Assembly (NCBI RefSeq): GCF_041146795.1
Contig: NC_135188.1
Coordinates: 543,376 to 607,375 of the forward strand
Source: Maylandia zebra
Taxonomy: Eukaryota; Chordata; Actinopteri; Cichliformes; Cichlidae
Direction of reading: 5' to 3'
DNA length: 64,000 bases
This document shows positions 1-8,199 of this stretch, piece after piece (positions within the stretch are counted from its first letter, which is position 1; each line of letters opens with the position of its first letter). Under the pieces are notes generated by a model, which worked only from the letters and a program-made list of their open reading frames with translations, was not told the DNA's origin and ran no database searches. Made by a program: the position numbers and the translations under genes.

Positions 1-600
1 AGTGAGGCCTTCATTACTTTAAGGGCAGTATCAATGTCTCTACAATAGTTCTACATTCTATGTTAACACATTTCTAAACTCTAAAATCAGCTAAACATTC
101 TACAAAGGTTAACTGGTTATAAATGAAGGAAACACTGCAGAAGATGTTCGAGTAACCAAGGCTGAGGCTAAACCAACAACACGTTACAGACTCTCTAATG
201 TTAACCAGACATGCTGGGGCAAGGTGTTCAACTAAAACTGGAAGAGGTCCAGTCAGAGAGGATTCACTGAAGCATGATCATAATAATATCTAATTATTCA
301 GTGATCGTTCTAAGTGCTGAACTTCATAAAAATGAACCAAAGAGAGTTAAATCTTGAATTTCTCCTCCTCTGTTTCTCATCCTGACTGAAAGTCTGAACC
401 AACTCCACAGAAACAGAAGCTAACCCCAGGCAAGGCAGCGTGATGCATCCCGAGACAACAGGACTGGGATATCTACATAACTGTGTGAGTCAATTGCCTT
501 CAAAAAGTTTATCAATTCACTTGAACCAAAATCACGAACACCCGGTGCTGCAAGAGTTAATAGTCTCATTGGGGCCAAGATATACATTTTATAGTTGCCT
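1..600. other. No gene or recognised repeat
   Basis: I see no credible coding region, RNA gene or assignable repeat in the first 600 bases. The two short open frames here run antiparallel to each other and show no domain-like composition. Confidence 0.4.
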
Positions 601-639
601 GGTATCAATGGTTGTTCATCTGCCTTTATTTATTTATTT

Positions 640-740
640 ATTTAAAGAACCCATAGGTGGGAATGTGAGTTGTCTGTCTCTGCGTGTTAGCCCTGCGACA
701 GACAGGCGACCTGTGCAGGGTGCAGGGTATGGTAGCTGGA
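640..740 (-). repeat. Fragment of dispersed fish repeat (same family as 29310-29690)
   Basis: On the minus strand this fragment reads as a stretch that describes a dispersed fish repeat: a 'contains the dispersed CCTGGACAGG/TCGCCAGTCTGTCGCAGGG-like' block followed by a CAGACAAC block. The same blocks recur at 29395-29465 and 30425-30480. It is a short internal piece without ends. The A-rich stretch that follows (about 810-1020, AACTAAAACT-like units) is low-complexity sequence. Confidence 0.5.
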
Positions 741-1049
741 ATAGCAACATACCCAAGGATAAGCAGAAGAGCATGACTGATATGATGAAACTGGGATTTT
801 GTTGCACTTAATTATTGCAAACAAAACTAAAACTATAACTGAAACTAATCAAAACTAAACTGAAACTAAGGATTTTCAAAAAAAATTAAAACTAAACTAA
901 ACTAGCAAACAATTGGTAAAAACGAATTAAAACTGATATAAAATTGAAAATCTGAAGTCAAAACTAAATAAAAATAAAAACTAATGAAAATTGCAAAACT
1001 ATTAAAACCCTGGTAATTAGTTACTGATTACTTTTTTCAAGTAACTTGA

Positions 1050-1510
1050 CCAACACTGTTCACGGCAGCCATAAGCTTCTCCAAGATCTTATCCGTGCTG
1101 CACTCAATGAGCCCATTTTGAGAAACTCACGCCTCGTCCCATCATTTCAATCCCAGCGTGCAGCCTTGTGGGGGTTTGAACAGCCGGTTCCGCTTCCTTA
1201 ATTCTTCGATAAGCCAGGGCCAAGCCAGCTCCGATCAGCAAGAACCCTGTTATCATGGTTCCGAATAGGTAGATATCTTCAGCACTCAGGCTCACCCAAG
1301 CTCAGACTTCTCGTTGAGAAAAGGGGTGTCAATTGCATTCAGCGACAAGTTGATCAAATCCATAATTCCTCTTTTAGGTTTTAGAGAACAGACTGTGAGA
1401 GAGTGTTCCAGGGAAAAGTAATACAAAAAACACGAGACTAAGGGGGAGGAGGAGGAGGAGAAAAGTGCGACTGCCTTCGTCAAGAGCAAGAGAGTAGTCC
1501 ATCATCTGGT
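1050..1510 (-). mobile_element. Retroposon copy 1 carrying a small membrane-protein ORF
   Basis: This region is homologous to 33740-34255. Shared blocks include CTTCTCCAAGATC, the CAGCCTTGTGGG block, the ATCATGGTTC block and a block encoding M-D-L-I-N at the start of an open frame. On the minus strand the ORF begins near 1367 and continues, after a frame change and loss of the first hydrophobic segment, into the frame at 1104-1295. That frame holds a hydrophobic helix (TMITGFLLIGAGLALAYR) and ends in AVQTPTRL. The copy lacks the 3' tail seen in copy 2. I do not recognise the protein; no reverse transcriptase is present. Confidence 0.5.
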
Positions 1511-1796
1511 GTCCCCACTGTGGACTTCTCTGACCTCCTCTTAGGACACCAGAACATGATCTTCCTTTGGTTCAACACGACTCACCAGGAGGCCACGTTT
1601 GAGCTGTAAGGAGATGACATCATCACAGTGATCACTCTGGGAACATCCAGGACCACCATGTTTGTAGTTTTCTCCTTCCCACTGTAGCTGTGTTTGAACA
1701 GTTTGTGCACACATGCTCTTCATCTACCCACAGTGACTCCACGCTGGTACAGAGCTCTCCTCTAACCTGTCACATACTTATAGGGATGTATTTCCT

Positions 1797-2571
1797 TTTT
1801 TTTTTTTTTTTTTTGCCTGTCCCGTTTGGCTCTTTTGCCATCAGAATTATTGTCTAAAGGCAAAGAAAGATGCCCAACGGATTTACTTTACCAAATGGAC
1901 CATCCCAGCCTTGCCATAATGGTCCATTTGATTCACCTTTTATTGTTTATTTTATTTTCACTTGCTGAATACGGGACAGACTTGACTGGGGGAAAGAAGG
2001 GGAGAAAGAAAGAGGGAAAGAGAAACAGCTGAGAAGAGGGACGGGGGAGAAGGGCAAAAAACAAAAACCAACAGAATGGGCAGAAAAAGAAAAAAAAAAG
2101 AAAAGAAAAAAGAAAAAAAATGCATATATCGATCACCTGGATCATCTGTTGAGAAAGAAAAAAGAAAACAAGCAGAAGAGAACAAGAGTAATAGAATAAA
2201 CAACATCACAATGATATATGGGAATATGACAGTAAATACTAAATATTAAACATTATTGTGCAGCACATAAGATCAACAGAACACAGTGTGCTTTGAGGTA
2301 GGAGCCAAAAAGGGTGTAGTTTGTGGGTGTGATCACCCGTGTGTACACCTGTGAGCATGGATGCGCTTGTTTTTTTTAAAAGGTTCCTTCATGTAATGAT
2401 CTGCTAGAGGGTGTGGGGGGCCACAGCCCCGTCATCCAGGGCATGAAGCAGGTATGGAGGAGATCAAAACTCCAGACATCCAGAGGCCCTCAGAACACAA
2501 GAGACCAAGGAAGACCAACAGAGGGGTCTTTTGTGCTTTCATGTTATATGACCCTTTGATCAGCAGTACCC

Positions 2572-2605
<34 letters not shown>

Positions 2606-2640
2606 CACACGGTATTCTTTGTTCACATGTATACCTATGT
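1797..2640 (-). mobile_element. Unclassified poly-A-tailed retroposon, copy 1
   Basis: On the minus strand the element ends in GGGACAGGC followed by a run of A (the T-run at 1797-1814 on the plus strand). The same end occurs in plus orientation at 45435-45460, and both copies share blocks describing 'ATGGACCA', 'GACGGC..AAAGAACC' and the CATGCCTGCTTCATGCCCTGG block near 2435-2470. A (CA)n microsatellite at 2573-2610 lies inside. Poly-A ends point to target-primed retroposition; no reverse transcriptase is visible. Confidence 0.5.
2573..2610. repeat. (CA)n microsatellite
   Basis: This is a direct CA dinucleotide run with one interruption (CAAACA). Confidence 0.9.
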
Positions 2641-2649
2641 AAGATGCTA

Positions 2650-3330
2650 TATGTTAATGACCCTATGCATATTCATGTAACCACAATAAAAGGAGTGCTA
2701 TGGGGAACCTGGCTGAGAGTCTGACGGAGGTCAAGTGGTGGAACGACACTTGGCTCCAGACAGGTCTCCCTCATGCATGAGTGACAAGAAGAACTTTGCC
2801 TACTTCGTGTCTTGCTTGCTGTGTAATTATATTGCCTTCAACGTTCCAGCGAATAGGTTCAAGCTACAAACCTATCACTAACCCTTATTGGGAGGATGGG
2901 AAGAGGGAGGGGTTCAATATTTACAATGGGTCATTGTAATCATAAAAATTCATGGGGGAATTGCAACTAATTCATGATTTAATTTTGATAATTTTAATAA
3001 TTTAGGGTATTATTGGGTTAAAATTTTCATATTTGTAGTTTGAGCACAAGGGGCATGCAGAATTTGGGGGTTTAAAAATATACAAGTAAAAAATTAATAT
3101 GTCATAACATTTAACATAAATTTTGGGATTAAAAATTATTATTAAAAATTTCATGTTAAATTGGACTTTTAATATTGGGTGTAAATATGATTTGGGCCTA
3201 CAATAATTAAGTACATACTGGGAAATATCATAATTCATGGAGTGAGCATTTTTAAAAACTAATGGGAAAGGGCAATTTACATAGGAAGGAAATTTGGATA
3301 AAGAAGACGAATGAAAAATCTAACTGGAGC
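2650..3330. other. AT-rich, gene-free
   Basis: The sequence is strongly AT-rich and partly degenerate, with many TTAAAA and AAATTT words. I see no coding region or clear repeat ends. Confidence 0.4.
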
Positions 3331-3337
3331 AGAGGGT

Positions 3338-3345
3338 ATAAAAGG
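3338..3345 (+). promoter_or_regulatory. TATAAAAG box upstream of hammerhead motif 1
   Basis: A TATAAAAGG box lies about 100 bases before the hammerhead fold. A second TATAAAAG sits 10 bases before hammerhead motif 2. The recurrence suggests a promoter belonging to the same kind of mobile element, which is an inference. Confidence 0.4.
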
Positions 3346-3441
3346 CGCTGAGACACACGGGAAGGGCATTTCGCCTTGAGACACAAAAGGAGCAACATCA
3401 CAGAGACTAGACAAACACACAGAAGTTTGTTTTGCTTGTTT

Positions 3442-3499
3442 TTTGTGCCATAGCCTGAAGAAGGCCCTTTTCAGGGCCGAAACGTCGCGGCGGCACAAA
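3442..3499 (+). ncRNA. Type I hammerhead ribozyme motif 1
   Basis: Helix I pairs 3442-3449 with 3492-3499 (8 Watson-Crick pairs) and the GC pairs 3453-3454 with 3487-3488 next to the core. An internal loop (AUA/GGC) lies between them. The core CUGAAGA is at 3455-3461, followed by one extra A. Helix II is GGCCCU (3463-3468) with AGGGCC (3473-3478) and a four-base loop. GAAA is at 3479-3482, and CGUC places the expected cleavage after C3486. Helix III is only the self-complementary ACGU, as in minimal hammerheads of Penelope-like elements and retrozymes, which are thought to act as dimers. An extra A after the CUGANGA core is known in the chrysanthemum chlorotic mottle viroid hammerhead. Confidence 0.75.
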
Positions 3500-3749
3500 T
3501 TGAAATTTTATTTTATTTAATTCATTTTATTTTTAATTCATAAATACAAAACTAATAAATAACAAAAGAGCAAAAAAACTTTTATTTCATTTCATTTTAT
3601 TTTCTTAATTACCACTCTTACTTTTTGATTACTTAGATACCAAAGGCGACATTATTAATATATAACAAAGGCGATACCACAATAATAAAAATCAACACAC
3701 TACATAAGTAAACAAAAACACCAAGACATTAAAAAGTCCATCGGGCTCG

Positions 3750-4016
3750 ATGGCTTTTTTTGATGATGAGGATGGGTGGACGGTGGTCCGTCGCGGGAGG
3801 CGCCAGCGGCGTCCTGGGCGGTCCGACTTCCAGCAGCAACGGGTCACCTGGGGGATGGACCGTGCACGTCCTCCTGCCTTCGAAAGAGGGGGGAGGAGTC
3901 AGTCTTCATTCCCTAACCCTAAAAACAGTAGCACAAAGAGAAAACAAGTCAAAGAAAAAAGGAAACACAGAAAGCAAAGTGAAAAGACAAGTAAGTCACG
4001 TAAAAAGAAAAAGTGA
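3750..4016 (+). CDS. Small basic ORF of a hammerhead-associated element (unknown function)
   Basis: This is an open frame of 88 residues that starts MAFFDDEDGW and ends in a very basic Lys/Arg-rich tail (KSRKKKK). The N-terminal acidic/aromatic start is followed by RRGRRQRRPGR, so the protein would be strongly cationic and could bind nucleic acid. It lies about 250 bases after hammerhead motif 1 and just before the LTR-element insertion at 4049. It may be the start of a longer retroelement ORF cut short before the insertion. I do not recognise a domain; the role is unknown. Confidence 0.35.
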   Translation: MAFFDDEDGWTVVRRGRRQRRPGRSDFQQQRVTWGMDRARPPAFERGGRSQSSFPNPKNSSTKRKQVKEKRKHRKQSEKTSKSRKKKK

Positions 4017-4048
4017 GAACCCAAGAAGTGGGAGGAGACAAGCAACAC

Positions 4049-4514
4049 TGTTACGTTCCCCTGAGGGGTCTAGGCGGGGAGGGGGAAGTAACAAAAGTGA
4101 CCGGGTCAGAAAAAGGAGTCAAGGAGGCAAAAGGGTTAAATTAAAGAGTTTTATTAAAGTAGCGCAACTAAAAGAGACGGACAAGCCGCTATCACCATTT
4201 AAGAAAAACAAACAAAACTCAGGCGTTGGTCAATAAAGTAAAACGTAAGCCAAAAAGAAAGAGCAGCTCACTAGCTGCAAACCACCAAAACACAGCTCAC
4301 TAGCTGCAAACACAAAAACCACTCAGCTCACAAGCTGTAACCACACTAATGGAACTCTGGCCCAGAGCTCACCTTTCCCTGGGCTTAAATACTGTTAATT
4401 ACTGATGTGAGTCAGCTGTGTAACAGGGAAAGGTGGCACCTCAGGCAGAAGAGGTGGTGGGACACGCCCACACAGGCACCTTCAGGAGGAGGAGGCCCTG
4501 CTAGGGCCGTAACA
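4049..4514 (-). repeat. LTR (3' LTR of the minus-strand element)
   Basis: This LTR is 466 bp with TG...CA ends. It carries an extra copy of a roughly 29-bp unit containing CAGCTCACTAGCTGC and one extra GGA triplet relative to the other LTR. Otherwise the two are nearly identical. Confidence 0.92.
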
Positions 4515-4610
4515 CCCCCTCCCATAAATACAAACCCATGGTTTGTCAAATTATTACGATAACCACAACAAGTCCATAACCGTTTCATCACCTACTGGCA
4601 GGCTTTCCAC

Positions 4611-5688
4611 CTACCAAACCCCATAGCAACGGTTAGGCATTGCCTGCGGAAGCTGCCAACCCCATCTCAATGGGTTCAAAATACTTACTGAGGGTGGCCG
4701 CAGACCCTCAAAACAATTTCTCATGTGATAACCAGGGCTTTTTTGAGCCATCACATGTGGAGAACACAGCAGGTCATTTTGAGGAACTGGGACATTGTCA
4801 ACCAGCAGCAGCTCAGGGTTAGTTGACCTCTCACACTGACTACATGACACTATTGAGCAATTATGCTCCAAGTGTAGCCTTTTACTAGGCCTGGCAACCT
4901 TGTCGGTTTGAGAACCACGACTAACTTTTCTCAAAGCAGGCCCTTTTTGCTTTGAGTCAGCTTTCCGTTTGAGTTTCAATTTCAAACAGTTAGCAATGAG
5001 GTGTCCAGGTTTGTGGCAGAAGAAACAAAGCTTCGTTTTGGGTCTCGAAACCACAACTTTTTCAGCCTTGTTAGCTGGCTCCCTCCTAGCTCTCCAAGAT
5101 GTATTACAGTGAGAAGAGATGTCACATTCTACAGCATTTGTTTTATGAGTTAGGGTAAACTCATCTGCCAGTATGGCAGCCTGCTGTAATGTGGAAACCC
5201 TTTGTTCGCTTAAATAAAGAGCAATACACTCAGGAACAGAGTTTTTAAAATCCTCCACAAGCATGAGCTCACGTAACGACCCCAAACTGTTAACCTGGCT
5301 TGCAGAGCACCACCTACCAAAAAGCTTTGCCTTCTCCCGAGCAAAGTCAAGGTAGGACTGACCCTGTGCCAACTCCAAACCTCGAAAGTTCTGCCTATAG
5401 GCCTCAGGCACAAGTTCATAGGCTTGGAGGACAGCACTTTTAATCTTTTCATAAACTAGGCTGTCCTGCCTAGACAGACCAGAGCACGCTTCTTGAGTCT
5501 CACCTGTCAACCGACACAGCAACATCACCCCCCCACACATCTTGAGGCCACTGCAGTGCAGTTGCCAGGCGTTCGAACACACTGAAAAAGCTGTGAACAC
5601 TGGATTCACAGAAGTCTGGAACCAGGTGAATGTTATTGCTCACAAACGAGCCTCTAGACACCTGTACACTAGCAGCTGTGTCAACCAT
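4611..5688 (-). pseudogene. Retrotransposon gag with one frameshift
   Basis: The minus-strand frame starts with Met at 5688, and its first part (to about 5530) reads into ...LATALQWPQDVW. The continuing homology (LTGETQEACSGL...) lies in another frame, which runs to 4611. The switch coincides with a run of seven C on the plus strand (5528-5534), so it is probably a homopolymer slip or a sequencing error. The second part contains a SCAN-like gag capsid domain (YELVPEAYRQNFRG) and a CCHC zinc knuckle, CFFCHKPGHLIANC, followed by a basic tail. These features are typical of gypsy/Gmr1-like gag. The product would package element RNA in particles. No pol region follows before the LTR. Confidence 0.75.
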
Positions 5689-6113
5689 TTTGGGGATGGT
5701 GAAGAGTTAGCAAAACACAACCTAATTAAGACAGTTAACAGACCACTACACAACTTACTTTAGCTGACCAACGTACCTCTTACAGTATACACAATAAACA
5801 AACACAACTTACCCAGTTCCTAAGCACAACAAACTTTACCTATCTTCTGGAGCGTGCCGGGCTTGAGGCAACTTGAAAGGCAAAACTTCAGCGACTGGAG
5901 CCCTGAATTGCCTACCCCCAACAGGGAACTAATCCCCGCCCAGGATTACTCCGAAAATAAAAAAGGCAAAACAACAAAAGAGTGCCCGAAGGAAGAACTT
6001 AAAACAAAGCTCAGCTGGACACTCACCTAACTAAACTGGGAAGTTGAATCTCCAAAGGTAAAAACAGCAAGATAATCAAAAACCAATTCCAACTCAAAAC
6101 TCCCTTTTCAACG

Positions 6114-6131
6114 ATCCCGGACGAGCCCCCA
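6114..6131 (-). other. tRNA-Pro primer-binding site
   Basis: On the minus strand the 18 bases beginning TGGGGGCTCG are complementary to the 3' end of tRNA-Pro and sit two bases inside the LTR. This is the normal place for minus-strand DNA priming. Confidence 0.85.
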
Positions 6132-6133
6132 CT

Positions 6134-6567
6134 TGTTACGTTCCCCTGAGGGGTCTAGGCGGGGAGGGGGAAGTAACAAAAGTGACCGGGTCAGAAAAAG
6201 GAGTCAAGGAGGCAAAAGGGTTAAATTAAAGAGTTTTATTAAAGTAGCGCAACTAAAAGAGACGGACAAGCCGCTATCACCATTTAAGAAAAACAAACAA
6301 AACTCAGGCGTTGGTCAATAAAGTAAAACGTAAGCCAAAAAGAAAGAGCAGCTCACTAGCTGCAAACACAAAAACCACTCAGCTCACAAGCTGTAACCAC
6401 ACTAATGGCACTCTGGCCCAGAGCTCACCTTTCCCTGGGCTTAAATACTGTTAATTACTGATGTGAGTCAGCTGTGTAACAGGGAAAGGTGGCACCTCAG
6501 GCAGAAGAGGTGGTGGGACACGCCCACACAGGCACCTTCAGGAGGAGGCCCTGCTAGGGCCGTAACA
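6134..6567 (-). repeat. LTR (5' LTR of the minus-strand element)
   Basis: This LTR is 434 bp with TGTTACG and CGTAACA ends. It is nearly identical to 4049-4514 except for one missing 29-bp tandem unit, one GGA triplet and a single A/C difference. Confidence 0.92.
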
Positions 6568-6572
6568 AACAC

Positions 6573-6580
6573 TATAAAAG
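6573..6580 (+). promoter_or_regulatory. TATAAAAG box upstream of hammerhead motif 2
   Basis: TATAAAAG lies immediately after the target duplication of the LTR element and 10 bases before hammerhead motif 2. The LTR insertion has split this box from its upstream sequence. Confidence 0.35.
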
Positions 6581-6590
6581 CCAAGACGGC

Positions 6591-6646
6591 ACTGAGCTCG
6601 GCCTGAAGAAGGCGAAGGAACGCCGAAACGTCGCGAGGAGCTCAGT
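6591..6646 (+). ncRNA. Type I hammerhead ribozyme motif 2
   Basis: Helix I pairs 6591-6599 (ACUGAGCUC) with 6638-6646 (GAGCUCAGU), nine perfect pairs, plus the core-proximal GC/GC pairs (6601-6602 with 6633-6634). The core CUGAAGA is at 6603-6609, again followed by one extra A. Helix II is GGCG (6611-6614) with CGCC (6621-6624) and a six-base loop. GAAA is at 6625-6628, and CGUC gives a predicted cut after C6632. Helices I and II differ in sequence from motif 1 yet pair fully, so the pair shows covariation, which is strong support for a conserved RNA fold. Confidence 0.78.
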
Positions 6647-6649
6647 AGA

Positions 6650-8123
6650 TGCGCATTAACCCAAGTTGGGCAATTTTTTGAACTGGGGCAGGGGTACCAC
6701 CATCCTGTCCCACGGTGGAGAGTGCATCTCAGGGAACCGGCGATTGCTGGTGCCCTGATCTTTTTTCAACACCCTAACCCTATTCTCGCAGTCGAACTCG
6801 TCTGGGCTTCACCTTCCCACTGGCCCCTGTGTCCTTCTCATAGTGTCCTTTGTTGTCTTGAAATCTCCAGCAGACACAGTCTGTTTCTTCTCCGTTGATC
6901 TTTTCAGTATTTTCCTTTTAGATTAAATCCCAGCCTGGCAAAATATCCCATTCAGTGCCTTTAAACAGTTATGTCACACTGTTCTTACCAGCCTGCAGTT
7001 CACCGTGCATCTTTTCATCACGTGGTTTCTTCTTCTCTGTTCATCCTTTCAGTCGTCTCTTTCAAGATTACTCCAAGCATGGCAAATATGCTGCTGCTGG
7101 TATCGTCAGTGTGGTTTCAGTGTTAATGGTTCAGTTGCACTGTCTTTTGCCTGCTGTTAATTCTTCAAGTCCACGATGTTCTGTCGGTCTTCATCAGGAG
7201 ATTAACTGTCCTTTGAGTTTCTTCTCAGGATCGGGACAAGTGGGAGGTCAAGCTGTAAAATTTTAAGCCAAAATCTGGCCTATTTCCTCCCAATTCTGTT
7301 AATCTATGGTTTTGCCGCTGTACTCAAAATTCCAGGTTGAGAAAAGTCCACCTTTATTTATTTGTAACCTGTATTGACACACTAAAGCATACCATTAATA
7401 TCCTTTTCATTTCTTTTCTTAAAACCTCCATTCTGCCTAGAGTTTGACTCATCTCTCTCTCTGGGTGCTCACTTGTCACAGTGAGTCTCCTTTTATGGGC
7501 ATGCAAAGTTCCTGTCACACAAACCATTTCTTGTCACACACACACAGCACTCAGAGCCATATTTCCTGTTTCTCTTTCCTATTTTACAACCTAATCAAAC
7601 TGTTTAGTTTTACTAAGTCTTGATCTAAAAACAATGCACCCTTGTTTCACGCACACACTTTTAAATATACTAAATTCTTTGCATTTGTCAGTATTCACAT
7701 CACAGTCTTCAGTGTGCTCAGCAGAGCTCTTTCAGACATCAGGAATCGTCTCACACACACCGCCTTTTTCTCTCACACTTCCACTTCTGCACGCACTCTA
7801 CTATCAACTTTCATGGTGTTATTATTATTTATTATTTTGTAGAAATCACACCCAATCACTCAAAGCCTACTACTCACAGCATTCACACACTTAAACTGTG
7901 ACAAGAGTTGAGGAATATACTCAAAACACGCTTTCCTAAGAGTATTTTAGACATGCCTTTCATAATCAGAAAGAGCAAGTCAAAAAGAAAAACAATTGAA
8001 ACCTCTATTATTCTCACCGCACACACAAGAAATTGAAAAAATAAAACACACCAGCAATTATTGCTGGAGAGAGGTTACTACTAAAAGTAATATGTTAGTC
8101 TTAAATATATACAGTGCACTCAC

Positions 8124-8125
<2 letters not shown>
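6650..8125. other. Gene-free, repeat-derived sequence
   Basis: There is no supportable gene here. From about 7430 the stretch is rich in CACACA and CTCTCT words and in pyrimidine runs. The composition resembles 10250-11430, so both may be parts of one older element that was split by the LINE between them. Confidence 0.3.
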
Positions 8126-8154
<29 letters not shown>

Positions 8155-8199
8155 CCCAGCACGCCCCTGCGGGCGGTTTATCCTTCAAGCTCGGGTCCT

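Larger units (their letters stand above)
4044..6572 (-). mobile_element. Young gag-only LTR retrotransposon (Ty3/gypsy-like), complete with TSD
   Basis: Two LTRs (4049-4514 and 6134-6567) bound about 1.6 kb of internal sequence. The LTRs start TGTTACG and end CGTAACA, and the 5-bp target duplication AACAC flanks both sides (4044-4048, 6568-6572). Read on the minus strand, an 18-base primer-binding site matching the 3' end of tRNA-Pro begins two bases after the upstream LTR (6114-6131). A purine tract, GGGAGGGGG (4515-4523), abuts the other LTR. The only coding capacity is gag; there is no protease, reverse transcriptase or integrase, so the element is non-autonomous. The LTRs differ by about one substitution and two indels, which indicates a recent insertion. 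Confidence 0.9.

Noticed and set aside
2573-2610. Direct CA repeats considered as a CRISPR-like or tandem regulatory array
   Set aside because: It is an ordinary dinucleotide microsatellite without spacers.
3760-4236. 158-codon plus frame crossing into the LTR
   Set aside because: It overlaps the 88-codon frame and continues into the inserted LTR, which repeats at 6133-6321; this is chance openness across an insertion boundary.
6650-6760. AATTTTTTGAAC near hairpin-like sequence looked like an snRNA Sm site and 3' stem
   Set aside because: The upstream sequence does not match U1, U2, U4, U5, U11 or U12 layouts, and no snRNA promoter was seen.
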